A stretch of DNA of 29,958 nucleotides from CAYTTA01 sp964440655 (GTDB taxonomy: Bacteria; Bacteroidota; Rhodothermia; Balneolales; Balneolaceae): NCBI GenBank assembly GCA_964440655.1, contig CAYTTA010000028.1, forward strand, positions 1 through 29,958, written 5' to 3'. A program made the translations under genes and the position numbers. Below, one piece after another: positions 1-7,874 of this stretch. Every line of letters starts with the position of its first letter. Position 1 is the stretch's first letter. The notes under the pieces were generated by a model. It did not search any database. It was not told where the DNA came from and saw nothing but the letters and a program-made list of their open reading frames with translations.

Positions 1-1
1 T

Positions 2-133
2 GCCCGTCTCTTCGCCGGCTGCGGCATTGTCGAGGATTCCGATCCGCAGACCGAATGGAACGAGACGAAGATGAAACTCAATCCCATGCTTGACGCGCTC
101 AAACGAGCCAACGATCCCTCCCTGCATGAGTGA
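2..133 (+). CDS. menF: Isochorismate synthase MenF, C-terminal end only
   Basis: Only the last 43 codons are in the window, read in the frame starting at base 2 and ending with TGA at 131-133. The peptide contains AGCGIVEDSDPQTEWNET followed by KMKLNPMLDAL. This is the typical C-terminus of chorismate-utilising enzymes (isochorismate, salicylate and anthranilate synthases), where the GxGIVxxSxPxxEWxE stretch forms part of the active site. MenF converts chorismate to isochorismate, the first committed step of menaquinone synthesis. The choice of MenF over other family members rests on its overlap with menD. The 5' end lies outside the window, so length and catalytic lysine cannot be checked. 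Confidence 0.85.
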   Translation, partial: ARLFAGCGIVEDSDPQTEWNETKMKLNPMLDALKRANDPSLHE

Positions 134-1949
134 ACCGCTTCTCTGGACCGCACACCTAATGCGGGCCTTCTACAGCCGTGGAGTGCGGCATATCTACCTC
201 TCACCCGGGTCACGATCCACACCGCTTGTTCTGGGAGCAGCGATCCACCCCGGGTTCCGGCACCATGTGGTGCTCGATGAGCGTTCGGCCGCCTTCCAGG
301 CGCTGGGATCGGGAAAGGCAACCGGGATCCCCGCCCTTCTGATCTGCACCTCCGGAACGGCCGCAGCCAACTACCTGCCGGCTGTCGTCGAGGCGCGGCG
401 ATCGGGGATTCCCCTCATCCTTCTTACCGCCGATCGGCCGCCTCACCTGCGCGGAAACGGAAGCTCCCAGACCATCGACCAGCTGAAACTTTTCGGGGAC
501 CATGCGCTCTGGTTCCATGAACTGGGAGAGCCTTCCTATGAGGGCCCGGACCTCGACCGGCTCGATCTTCTCGCGCGACAGAGTGTCGAGATCGCCATCC
601 GGCAGGGAGGAGCGGTCCATCTCAATGCAGCCTTCCGAAAGCCGCTGGAACCGTCGCAGGAAGCGGTTGTCCGGGAAGAGGAGACCGCCCGCCGACAGGT
701 AAAGGAGGAGGAAAATCCAGACTTACCAGGCACAATCGTCGCCGGACAGCCCCTCCTTCATCGGGAATACTTCTCCCCGGAACTGATCCGCCTCATCAAC
801 CAAAGCCGACGGCCTCTACTCCTGGCCGGACCAGATGAACCATTCCGCACCCTCGCCCCCCTGGCGGAACGACTCTCACATCATCTTGGAATTCCCGCCA
901 TAGTGGAGCCGGGATCCCATTGCGGACGGATCGGAACTGTCATCCGATATCCGGACATCTTTCTTGGAGGCGGTGCACTGAATGACGCTCTGAGACCCGA
1001 TCTCATCATCAGGATCGGCAGCCGCCCCTTTACGGCTGCGGGGCAGCTTCTGGAATCGGCCGGCCGGCGGATCCCGGTCATCCACCTGCACAACCGGGAT
1101 CGGTGGGACGATCTCATCTATCCGAAGGATACGGTGGTCCGGTTCAATCCGGAGAATACCCTGGCCCTGGCCCGGCGGGGGAATCCGACAGAGGAGCTCT
1201 CTGTAGAAAATCTGGCAAAGGAGCTCACCATTGAAAATCTGGAGGATCTGGAACCGAAAGGGACGGAGTGGCTTGCACAATGGATCTCTGCCGATGAGAA
1301 GGCGCAACGCCTCCTGAAAGAGCGGATGGAGGAGGAAAAAATTCTGACAGACGGTCATGCGGTACGCCACTTCACCTCCCGGAACCCGGAAGAGTGGATG
1401 ACGATCTGTTCCAACTCCATGACCGTGCGGGATCTGGCCCTTTTCAGCGGTCGCAAGGTTGCCGTCCGGGGAGTTCACACCAACCGGGGGGCAGCCGGAA
1501 TCGACGGAATTCTCTCCACCGGAGTGGGGATCGGCCGGGCGACCGGAAGACCGGTGCGGATCCTTACGGGAGATCTTGCGCTGCTTCATGACAGCAATGC
1601 CCTCCTGGCTTTGAGGGAACCAGGGCATCGGGTGGTGATCGGAGTGATCAACAACGGAGGGGGAACCATCTTCCGCCACCTGCCAGTGAACGACGGATCA
1701 GACCGGTTCCGACGCTTTTTTGAAACGCCTCAGCAGGTTAATCTCGCCTCGCTGGCCCGGGCTCACGGGGTTGAGTATATCCGGGTGGAATCCATCAAGG
1801 AGCTTTCGGATCGGGACGGACTTCTTGAATTTTCTGATGCGGATGAAGTTGGAAAGGGTCCGGCACTCCTGATCGAATACCGCACTGATCCGGACGGATC
1901 GGAAACGCTGAGAAGAACACTTTGGAGAGAAGGAGCGAAACTGGTGTAG
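126..1949 (+). CDS. menD: MenD, SEPHCHC synthase (ThDP-dependent)
   Basis: MenD condenses isochorismate with 2-oxoglutarate, releasing CO2, to make 2-succinyl-5-enolpyruvyl-6-hydroxy-3-cyclohexene-1-carboxylate. The 607-residue protein shows SPGSRSTPL near the N-terminus, DERSAAFQALG with the glutamate expected to activate thiamine diphosphate, CTSGTAAANYLPAVVEA, and the C-terminal cofactor site GDLALLHDSNALL...INNGGGTIF. I place the start at ATG 126, which overlaps the menF stop by 8 nt and gives the family-like MSEPLLWTAHLMRAF; an upstream TTG at 90 would add 12 unlikely residues inside menF. An oddity is a 9-residue in-frame duplication (ELSVENLAK / ELTIENLED, period 27 bp from base 1194) in the variable middle region. 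Confidence 0.95.
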   Translation: MSEPLLWTAHLMRAFYSRGVRHIYLSPGSRSTPLVLGAAIHPGFRHHVVLDERSAAFQALGSGKATGIPALLICTSGTAAANYLPAVVEARRSGIPLILLTADRPPHLRGNGSSQTIDQLKLFGDHALWFHELGEPSYEGPDLDRLDLLARQSVEIAIRQGGAVHLNAAFRKPLEPSQEAVVREEETARRQVKEEENPDLPGTIVAGQPLLHREYFSPELIRLINQSRRPLLLAGPDEPFRTLAPLAERLSHHLGIPAIVEPGSHCGRIGTVIRYPDIFLGGGALNDALRPDLIIRIGSRPFTAAGQLLESAGRRIPVIHLHNRDRWDDLIYPKDTVVRFNPENTLALARRGNPTEELSVENLAKELTIENLEDLEPKGTEWLAQWISADEKAQRLLKERMEEEKILTDGHAVRHFTSRNPEEWMTICSNSMTVRDLALFSGRKVAVRGVHTNRGAAGIDGILSTGVGIGRATGRPVRILTGDLALLHDSNALLALREPGHRVVIGVINNGGGTIFRHLPVNDGSDRFRRFFETPQQVNLASLARAHGVEYIRVESIKELSDRDGLLEFSDADEVGKGPALLIEYRTDPDGSETLRRTLWREGAKLV

Positions 1950-1957
1950 GCCGGGTC

Positions 1958-2010
1958 GGTCCGGCAATGAGCGGGTCCGGCAATGAATCAGCCCATGAAA
2001 GTCCATGAAA
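1958..2010 (+). repeat. Two nested micro-duplications at the menD/menH junction
   Basis: GGTCCGGCAATGA occurs at 1958-1970 and again at 1974-1986 (period 16). Immediately after, CCATGAAA occurs at 1993-2000 and 2003-2010 (period 10). The second duplication yields two ATGs (1995 and 2005), of which only the second is in frame with menH. No Shine-Dalgarno-like sequence is visible before either. Confidence 0.85.
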
Positions 2011-2901
2011 CTGATAACCCGACATCTTTCCTGCCACGCGCAGATCTGCCAGAACAGGCGAGATCTTCCCTGGCTTCTGCTGCTCCATGGATTCATGGGA
2101 TCCGGTGAGCTGTTCACCCACCTGCTCCGTCCGCTGAAAAGAGTCTGCAATCCGGTTCTTCTGGATCTGCCGGGGCACGGTCGCAGTGAGGGGAGCTCCC
2201 GGGCGGAGCACTACCTCCCGGAGCAGCTGGTCCATGACCTGCGCTCCATCCTGGAACGTCTTCAGCTCTCGCCTCTGCTGCTCTACGGGTACAGCATGGG
2301 TGGTCGCCTCGCTCTGCACTTCACCCTGGCTTACCCCGGGCTGGTCAATGGCCTCGTTCTGGAGGGCGCCGGTCCGGGACCGGAGGATCCGGCAGAACGG
2401 ACCCGCCGACGAGAGGAGGAAGAGAAACGGGCAGAGGAGATTGAGGCCGATTACCTCCGCTTCCTGGAGCGGTGGATGAGCCTGCCGCTCTTTACCGGTG
2501 GCAGCTCACAGGATTCGGAAACGGACAGGAAGGCCAACGGGAATGTTGTGGCAAAAGATGGAAGTGTTCAAAGTGAACGGGACCTCTATGCAGAGCGCAC
2601 AATCCTCTATCGACGGGTGATGGAGCGACAGAATCCGGCATGGATGGCGGCTGCCCTGCGCGGTTTCGGCCAGGGAGTGACGCCACCACTCGGAGAACGG
2701 CTTGGTGAACTGGAGCTGCCGATGCTGCTCATCAGTGGTGAACGGGATGAACGCTACCGGAAGATTCATCGTGAAATGGCCGATAAAATCCCCCGGGCAA
2801 CCGTTGTGGCGGTACCGGGTGCAGCACACCGGGTACATATCGATCAGCCCGGCCTGCTTCTGAACGAACTGACAACCTTCATTCAATCTCACTATCCATG
2901 A
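2005..2901 (+). CDS. menH: MenH-type alpha/beta hydrolase (SHCHC synthase)
   Basis: This is an alpha/beta-hydrolase-fold protein of 298 residues. It shows the oxyanion-side HGFMGSG motif, a nucleophile elbow GYSMGGRLAL with the serine, and a late histidine in GAAHRVHIDQP before the C-terminus. In the men pathway MenH eliminates pyruvate from the MenD product to give SHCHC. The HGF and GYSMGGR motifs and the position between menD and menB support this over a generic hydrolase. A charged helix (residues about 130-150, rich in E and R) and a 30-residue polar loop (about 165-195) make the cap domain somewhat longer than in E. coli MenH. It overlaps menB by 4 nt (ATGA), suggesting coupled translation. 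Confidence 0.88.
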   Translation: MKLITRHLSCHAQICQNRRDLPWLLLLHGFMGSGELFTHLLRPLKRVCNPVLLDLPGHGRSEGSSRAEHYLPEQLVHDLRSILERLQLSPLLLYGYSMGGRLALHFTLAYPGLVNGLVLEGAGPGPEDPAERTRRREEEEKRAEEIEADYLRFLERWMSLPLFTGGSSQDSETDRKANGNVVAKDGSVQSERDLYAERTILYRRVMERQNPAWMAAALRGFGQGVTPPLGERLGELELPMLLISGERDERYRKIHREMADKIPRATVVAVPGAAHRVHIDQPGLLLNELTTFIQSHYP

Positions 2902-3740
2902 GCTGGACGACCGTTAAAGAGTACGAAGACATCACTTACAAGAAACGGAAAGGAATCGCACGGATCGCCTTCAACCGTCCGGAAGTCCGCAATGCCTTCC
3001 GCCCGAAAACCCTCTTTGAACTGGAGGAGGCTCTGATTGATGCACGCGAGGATCCTTCAATCGGGGTGATTCTTCTCTCCGGTGAAGGACCGGCCAAGGA
3101 TGGTGTCTGGTCCTTCTGCTCGGGAGGCGACCAGAAAGTGCGCCGCAAGACCGGATACACCGGGGAAGACGGTGTGGGACGCCTCAACGTACTGGAGATC
3201 CAGCGGATCATCCGTTTCATGTCCAAGGTGGTTATCTGTGTGGTCCCGGGGTGGGCGGCCGGAGGCGGACACAGCCTCCATGTAGTATGCGACCTCTCGC
3301 TGGCCAGCGAAGAACACGCCTACTTCAAGCAGACCGATGCCGATGTGGCGAGTTTCGACGGCGGTTTCGGCTCCGCCCTGCTCGCACGCCAGGTGGGTCA
3401 GAAACGGGCACGGGAGATCTTCTTTCTGGGGCGCACCTACAACGCCCGGGAAGCCTTTGAAATGGGAATGGTCAATGAAGTGGTGCCCCACGATCGGCTG
3501 GAAGAGCGGGCAGTGGAGTGGGCGGAAGAGATTCTCCTGAAGAGCCCGACGGCCATCCGGATGCTCAAATTTGCCTTCAATCTGGTTGATGACGGGATGG
3601 TCGGCCAGCAGGTGTTCTCCGGTGAGGCCACGCGTCTGGCTTACATGACCGAGGAGGCCGAGGAGGGGCGAAATGCCTTTCTGGAGAAGAGAAAGCCGCA
3701 GTTTGACGATTTTGAGCGTTACCCGCGGATTTCACTTTGA
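2898..3740 (+). CDS. menB: MenB, 1,4-dihydroxy-2-naphthoyl-CoA synthase
   Basis: A crotonase-family enzyme that cyclises o-succinylbenzoyl-CoA to 1,4-dihydroxy-2-naphthoyl-CoA. The 280-residue length is normal. Visible motifs are CSGGDQ (residues 74-79) and GWAAGGGHSLHVVCDL (about 118-132) forming the oxyanion hole and CoA site, and QTDADVASFDGGFGS (145-159). From family knowledge, MenB enzymes with Asp after QT (residue 147 here) supply the catalytic carboxylate themselves, as in Mycobacterium, whereas those with Gly, as in E. coli, use bicarbonate; this one should therefore be bicarbonate-independent. It is the last gene of the menFDHB run and faces glnA. Confidence 0.96.
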   Translation: MSWTTVKEYEDITYKKRKGIARIAFNRPEVRNAFRPKTLFELEEALIDAREDPSIGVILLSGEGPAKDGVWSFCSGGDQKVRRKTGYTGEDGVGRLNVLEIQRIIRFMSKVVICVVPGWAAGGGHSLHVVCDLSLASEEHAYFKQTDADVASFDGGFGSALLARQVGQKRAREIFFLGRTYNAREAFEMGMVNEVVPHDRLEERAVEWAEEILLKSPTAIRMLKFAFNLVDDGMVGQQVFSGEATRLAYMTEEAEEGRNAFLEKRKPQFDDFERYPRISL

Positions 3741-3744
3741 TGAA

Positions 3745-3771
3745 GGGCGGTGATAAAGGGGCGGTGATTAA
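3745..3771 (+). repeat. 14-bp tandem duplication just after menB
   Basis: GGGCGGTGAT occurs at 3745-3754 and 3759-3768, followed by AAA or TAA, so the unit is about 14 bp. It starts 5 bases after the menB stop. A further GGGGGCGG at 3783-3790 may be a decayed third copy. Confidence 0.75.
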
Positions 3772-3790
3772 GGGGGAGATCAGGGGGCGG

Positions 3791-3948
3791 CATATATGCA
3801 TCCCAAACCCTATGCGATTATTCCCTTCCGGGGCAGCAAAAAGGAATAACAACCGATAGAAGCGGAGGGTATATATGCCTTCCCAACCATCTGCGACTAT
3901 TCCCTTCCGGGGCAGCAAAAAGGAATAACAACCTATAAGAGCGGGGGA
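3791..3948 (+). repeat. 79-bp tandem repeat with hairpin, between convergent menB and glnA
   Basis: Two adjacent 79-bp units, 3791-3869 and 3870-3948, are closely similar and share an exact 34-base core (3821-3854 and 3900-3933). Each core holds an inverted repeat: TTATTCC (3818-3824) pairs with GGAATAA (3843-3849) in unit 1, and TATTCC (3898-3903) with GGAATA (3922-3927) in unit 2, with loops of about 18 bases. Lying between converging genes, the hairpins could act as a bidirectional terminator; the tract after the stem is A/C-rich rather than a clean T run, so that role is inference. Confidence 0.85.
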
Positions 3949-3978
3949 CTATTCCCCCCGCCCTGCCGCCCTGCACCG

Positions 3979-6153
3979 CTATTTGATAAAGAGCATCTCG
4001 CGGTAGATCGGTAACGGCCAGAAATCATCAGCCACATACCGCTCCAGGAAATCAACCGCATTGCGGATCTCCGTCATCACCGGCAGCACCTCATCACGGT
4101 ACGCCCGTGCTTTCTCCAGTGCGGTCCGAGCCTCGATTCCGGCCTGGACCTCCCGGAGACGGTCCAGCTCCTTGCTGAGCCGGTTCAGAGCCTTGTTCAC
4201 CGTCTGGAACATCGATCGGGCGGCTGCAGGATCAAGGCCCAGTTCCGTGGCATCACGTGCCGATGCTGCCAGCTCATGGAGATAACGGATTGCCGCCGGA
4301 TAGATCATCGTCTTGGCGATATCCTCCGCCGTATCCACTTCGATGGTCAGCGTAGTCACATACTGGTGAGCCCAGATCTCCTGACGCGAACGCACTTCCC
4401 GTTCCGACAGCACCTGGTAGCGGGAAAAGAGCTCGATATTCTTCGGTTCGGTCAGAAGAGGAAGCGCATCGGGCGTCGACTGCAGATTGAGAAGACCGCG
4501 CCGTGCTGCCTCCTCCTTCCACTCATCGGCATACCCATCGCCGTTAAAGATAATTTCCCGGCTCTCCCGGAGAGACTCCTTGAGAACCTTCTTCAGCGCC
4601 TCTTCCAGCTCCTCCGTCCCAAGGGAAGACTCAAGCTGGGTGCAGAGCTCATCGAGTGCCTCTGCGACAATGGTGTTGAGTACAACGATCGGAAAAGAGA
4701 CCGACTGGCTCGCTCCCACCGCACGGAATTCAAACTTGTTGCCCGTGAAGGCAAAAGGCGAGGTTCGGTTCCGGTCCCCGGCGTGAAGTGGCAGATCGGG
4801 CAGAACCGGTGTTCCCAGTCCGAGCAGTCCCCCCTGCCGCGAGTTCTTCAGACCGCCGTTAAGCAGCTGAACCACAATATCCTCCAGCTGTTCTCCGATG
4901 AAGACCGAGAAGATCGCCGGGGGTGCTTCGTTTGCACCAAGACGGTGATCATTGGCTGCACTGGCGATCGAGATTCGCAGCAGATCCTGATGCCTCCAGA
5001 CCGCCCGAAGAACCGCGGTGAAGAAGAACAGGAACTGCATGTTCTCGTGCGGACTCTCACCCGGCTCGAGCAGATTGAGCCCGTCATCGGTTGTCAGTGA
5101 CCAGTTCAGATGCTTGCCGCTCCCGTTCAGACCGTCAAACGGTTTCTCATGCAGGATGCATTCAAACCCGTACTTTCGTGCCACCCTCTTCAGCGTGAGC
5201 ATCGTCAGCTGCTGATGATCGGCGGCAATGTTGGCAGTCTCGAACATCGGAGCGATCTCATACTGACTGGGAGCCACCTCGTTGTGGCGAGTCTTGACCG
5301 GGATCCCGAGCCGGTAGAGCTCCGTCTCCGTCTCCATCATGAAGGAGAGAACCCGTTCCGGAATCGAGCCGAAATAGTGATCCTCCATCTCCTGTCCCCG
5401 GGGAGGCTTGGCCCCCAGAAGTGTCCGGCCGGCAAGCATCAGGTCGGGCCGGCGATAGAAGAACTCCTGATCTATGAGGAAATACTCCTGCTCGCAACCG
5501 GCCGTCGACACCACCCTCCGGGCGGGTGTATCGAAGAGCCTCAAGGCCCGGATTGCCTGACGGTTCAAAGCCTCCATGGAGCGGAGAAGGGGGGTTTTAT
5601 GATCCAGGGAATCTCCCGTATAGGAAGCAAAGGCCGTAGGAATGGCGAGCACACGGCCGTTCGGGTTCTCCATGATGAAGACCGGTGAGCTCGGGTCCCA
5701 GGCGGTATATCCCCTCGCCTCGAAGGTGGCACGCAATCCACCGCTGGGAAAACTGGAGGCATCCGGCTCGCCCTGAATCAGATCCTTGCCGGAAAATTCA
5801 GCAACCACTCCACCGGAGCGGTTCGGGGTGATGAAACTGTCATGCTTTTCAGCTGTAAGACCGGTAAGAGGCTGAAACCAGTGGGTGAAGTGCGTGGCCC
5901 CTTTTTCGGTCGCCCAATCCTTCATGGCAACCGCAACCGCATCGGCTACCCGTATATCGAGACGTTCCCCCTGCGAGATCGTCTTGTCCAGTGCGCGCCA
6001 GACCTCCTTCGGCAGCCTTTTTTTCAGGTCTTCCAGACTAAGGGTATTCTCTCCGAATATTTCGGGAACGTTGTTCTTTCGGAACCGTACACCATTGGGT
6101 TTCCATCCTCTGGCTGCTGCCAGAGTGTCGTAGCGGGGAGTGGTGTTTGCCAT
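3979..6153 (-). CDS. glnA: Glutamine synthetase type III (GSIII)
   Basis: ATP-dependent ligation of ammonia to glutamate. The 724-residue length is diagnostic of the GSIII class rather than GSI (about 470) or GSII. GSIII signatures are present: an N-terminal FGENTLSLEDLKKRLP, THWFQPLTGLTAEKHDSF, NGSGKHLNWSL (ATP/glutamate site) and ANDHRLGANEAPPAIFSVFIG. The start at 6153 gives MANTTPRYD, close to the family's usual N-terminus. The gene is monocistronic and on the opposite strand to the flanking menaquinone genes, splitting menFDHB from menACE. A long leader and a candidate promoter lie upstream (6184-6374). GSIII is common in Bacteroidota and cyanobacteria. Confidence 0.97.
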   Translation of the reverse strand: MANTTPRYDTLAAARGWKPNGVRFRKNNVPEIFGENTLSLEDLKKRLPKEVWRALDKTISQGERLDIRVADAVAVAMKDWATEKGATHFTHWFQPLTGLTAEKHDSFITPNRSGGVVAEFSGKDLIQGEPDASSFPSGGLRATFEARGYTAWDPSSPVFIMENPNGRVLAIPTAFASYTGDSLDHKTPLLRSMEALNRQAIRALRLFDTPARRVVSTAGCEQEYFLIDQEFFYRRPDLMLAGRTLLGAKPPRGQEMEDHYFGSIPERVLSFMMETETELYRLGIPVKTRHNEVAPSQYEIAPMFETANIAADHQQLTMLTLKRVARKYGFECILHEKPFDGLNGSGKHLNWSLTTDDGLNLLEPGESPHENMQFLFFFTAVLRAVWRHQDLLRISIASAANDHRLGANEAPPAIFSVFIGEQLEDIVVQLLNGGLKNSRQGGLLGLGTPVLPDLPLHAGDRNRTSPFAFTGNKFEFRAVGASQSVSFPIVVLNTIVAEALDELCTQLESSLGTEELEEALKKVLKESLRESREIIFNGDGYADEWKEEAARRGLLNLQSTPDALPLLTEPKNIELFSRYQVLSEREVRSRQEIWAHQYVTTLTIEVDTAEDIAKTMIYPAAIRYLHELAASARDATELGLDPAAARSMFQTVNKALNRLSKELDRLREVQAGIEARTALEKARAYRDEVLPVMTEIRNAVDFLERYVADDFWPLPIYREMLFIK

Positions 6154-6183
6154 CGGGGTGTGTGTGTTTGATTATAAATCAGG

Positions 6184-6229
6184 CGGGGGTCCGGTCGCAG
6201 ATCATGATCCGCGTCCGAAGGAACCCCCG
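6184..6229 (-). promoter_or_regulatory. Hairpin in the presumed glnA leader RNA
   Basis: CGGGGGT at 6184-6190 pairs with ACCCCCG at 6223-6229; two further G-C pairs follow if A6222 is bulged, giving about 9 bp around a loop of roughly 27 bases. It lies 31 bases upstream of the glnA start codon and would be transcribed if the promoter at 6343-6374 is real. A regulatory role is inference. Confidence 0.35.
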
Positions 6230-6342
6230 TTTCAGATTCCGGATCCGCATCCGGCAACCATCCGAACGACACACACCCGGACCGGAATTTTCCCGGACCG
6301 GAGAGCCGGAAAAGCAACCGGCGAAGACTCACAGGAACCCTA

Positions 6343-6374
6343 AAAAGATAAGGGCACCTATTTTTTTGCGCAAT
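6343..6374 (-). promoter_or_regulatory. Candidate Bacteroidota-type promoter for glnA
   Basis: On the minus strand, TATCTTTT (6350 down to 6343) matches the Bacteroidota -7 consensus TAnnTTTG at all but the last position, and ATTG (6374 down to 6371) lies 20 bases upstream, where the -33 TTTG/TTG element is expected. Transcription would start near 6336, giving a leader of about 180 nt before glnA. The site sits inside the AT-rich block. Confidence 0.4.
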
Positions 6375-6402
6375 TATTTAACTCTAAAAAATCTTTTACT
6401 CT

Positions 6403-6457
6403 AAATAAAGAAGGGCTTTCTGCAAAAATCCTAAATCATTTAACAGAAAAGCCCTTC
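6403..6457 (-). terminator. Terminator-like hairpin upstream of glnA, minus strand
   Basis: CAGAAAAGCCCTTC (6444-6457) is the inverted copy of GAAGGGCTTTCTG (6410-6422): a 13-bp stem with one extra base and a 21-base loop. Read on the minus strand the stem is followed directly by TTTATTT (6409 to 6403), as in an intrinsic terminator; on the plus strand there is no T tract. It would stop a leftward transcript coming from the gap side before it reaches glnA. Confidence 0.5.
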
Positions 6458-6596
6458 CATCGGCCCGCATCCTGTTCCTCATCTGCCGATCCCAATCCCA
6501 CCGCTAAAAATTTTTTAAGCCTTTGCGGTTTGATATCTTCCAGACCTGCGTCCGTAACCGGTTGTAGCGGGTTGCACCGAACGTCCCGAACCGTCA

Positions 6597-6696
6597 NNNN
6601 NNNNNNNNNNNNNNNNNNNNNNNNNNNNNNNNNNNNNNNNNNNNNNNNNNNNNNNNNNNNNNNNNNNNNNNNNNNNNNNNNNNNNNNNNNNNNNNN
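6597..6696. other. Assembly gap of exactly 100 N
   Basis: Positions 6597-6696 are all N, the conventional placeholder length for a scaffold gap of unknown size. Both edges carry the same 7-mer ACCGTCA (6590-6596 and 6697-6703), so the two contigs may simply overlap or the gap may be a collapsed tandem repeat. Confidence 0.98.
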
Positions 6697-6756
6697 ACCG
6701 TCATCAGGTGTTCCGGACCGTCACCGGATGCCAGGGCTGTCACCCTGTCCGGGACC
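6697..6756 (+). repeat. Degenerate 20-bp tandem repeat beside the gap
   Basis: ACCGTCA recurs at 6697 and 6717 (period 20) and as CTGTCA near 6737, each followed by CCGG- or TCAGG-like sequence; another ACCGTCA is on the other side of the gap at 6590-6596. The units are only partly conserved. Confidence 0.5.
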
Positions 6757-6837
6757 GATCACGTAGAGTCCGGATCCCTGCGCCATTTGCTTCTGCCTTC
6801 ACACAGAAACACAAACGAATAGACACACTCTGACCGC

Positions 6838-7725
6838 ATGAACCGATGGATCATCTGGATGAAGGCAGCACGCCCTCAGACTCTGCCCGCTGCATTCACT
6901 CCGGTATTGATCGGGGCCTGCCTGGCTGCCGCTCACGGCGTGTTGCATCTTCCTGCCACACTCATCGCCCTTTTCTGTGCATTGACCATCCAGATCGGGA
7001 CCAATTTTGCCAACGACTATTATGACTACATCAAAGGCGCCGATACCGAAGAGCGGATCGGATTCCAGCGGGCAACCGCCTCCGGCCTGATCCGGCCGGA
7101 GTCGATGCTCCGCGCCACCTGGATTACCATGGGGATCGCCTTCCTCGCCGGTCTCTACCTGGTCTGGATCGGCGGATGGATCATTCTGGCCATCGGTCTG
7201 CTATCCCTTCTATTCGGCGTGCTCTATACCGGCGGACCCTATCCTCTCGGATACAATGGTCTCGGGGATCTCTTTGTCTTTCTCTTTTTCGGAATTGCCG
7301 CCGTGATGGGAACCTGGTATGTCAATGCACTTTACGGGTCGGCCGAAGCGTTCTGGGCCTCCATACCGCCGGGTGCACTCAGTGTGAACATCCTGGTGGT
7401 CAACAACCTGCGGGACATCGAACAGGACCGCAAATCGGGGAAACGGACCCTGGGGGTACTCCTGGGAGAAAAGGCTCTGAAGATCGAATACCTCGTCATG
7501 CTTCTGCTCGCCTTTTTCACCCCATTCCTCTTTTACTATCACTTCGACTACGGACCAGCCATCTTTCTCCCGCTTCTGAGCTTTCCGTTTGCCTTCGGAC
7601 GGGTGCGAAGTGTCTGGGGGCACTCCGACAAAGCGGAGCTGAATGGCACCCTGATGCAAACCGGGCAGTTCCTTGTGCTCTTCGGCCTGCTCTTCTCGGC
7701 AGGAATGTTGCTGCAGTCGCATTGA
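6838..7725 (+). CDS. menA: MenA, 1,4-dihydroxy-2-naphthoate polyprenyltransferase
   Basis: An integral membrane UbiA-family prenyltransferase that attaches the polyprenyl tail to DHNA with loss of CO2, giving demethylmenaquinone. The 295-residue length is normal. ARPQTLPAAFTPVLIG at residues 10-25 is the MenA N-terminal signature. The two Mg-diphosphate sites are NFANDYYDYIKGADTEER (about 57-74) and NNLRDIEQDRKSGKRTLG (about 190-207). About eight to nine hydrophobic segments follow the UbiA pattern. It begins the second men block. A 149-base spacer with a weak hairpin (GGATG/CATCC at 7742-7755) separates it from menC. Confidence 0.96.
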   Translation: MNRWIIWMKAARPQTLPAAFTPVLIGACLAAAHGVLHLPATLIALFCALTIQIGTNFANDYYDYIKGADTEERIGFQRATASGLIRPESMLRATWITMGIAFLAGLYLVWIGGWIILAIGLLSLLFGVLYTGGPYPLGYNGLGDLFVFLFFGIAAVMGTWYVNALYGSAEAFWASIPPGALSVNILVVNNLRDIEQDRKSGKRTLGVLLGEKALKIEYLVMLLLAFFTPFLFYYHFDYGPAIFLPLLSFPFAFGRVRSVWGHSDKAELNGTLMQTGQFLVLFGLLFSAGMLLQSH

Positions 7726-7874
7726 TTCTGAATATTTTGACGGATGTATTCATCCAGTAAACGATGCGATACGTGAAGGGCCTCTGATACAATGGCCGAG
7801 TGTATTGATTGATGGGCGATGACATTGGCCCTTGAATGAATTCCGGTGAACTCTGACCCTCTACCCTACAACCG

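Larger units (their letters stand above)
6154..6837. other. 684-bp divergent intergenic region between glnA and menA
   Basis: No convincing gene is visible. From left to right it holds a GC-rich hairpin in the presumed glnA leader (6184-6229), an AT-rich block unlike the rest of the window (about 6341-6450) with a promoter-like sequence for glnA, a minus-strand terminator-like hairpin (6403-6457), the AT-rich near-palindrome around 6504-6520, the assembly gap, and 20-bp degenerate tandem repeats up to the menA promoter area. I see no tRNA or known riboswitch. Confidence 0.7.

Noticed and set aside
90..125. TTG 90 as the menD start
   Set aside because: It lies deep in menF, adds 12 residues not expected in MenD, and ATG 126 gives the normal N-terminus with a short overlap.
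6410..6457. A tRNA or riboswitch in the AT-rich block upstream of glnA
   Set aside because: Only a single hairpin is visible; no cloverleaf, CCA end or recognised aptamer core could be traced on either strand.
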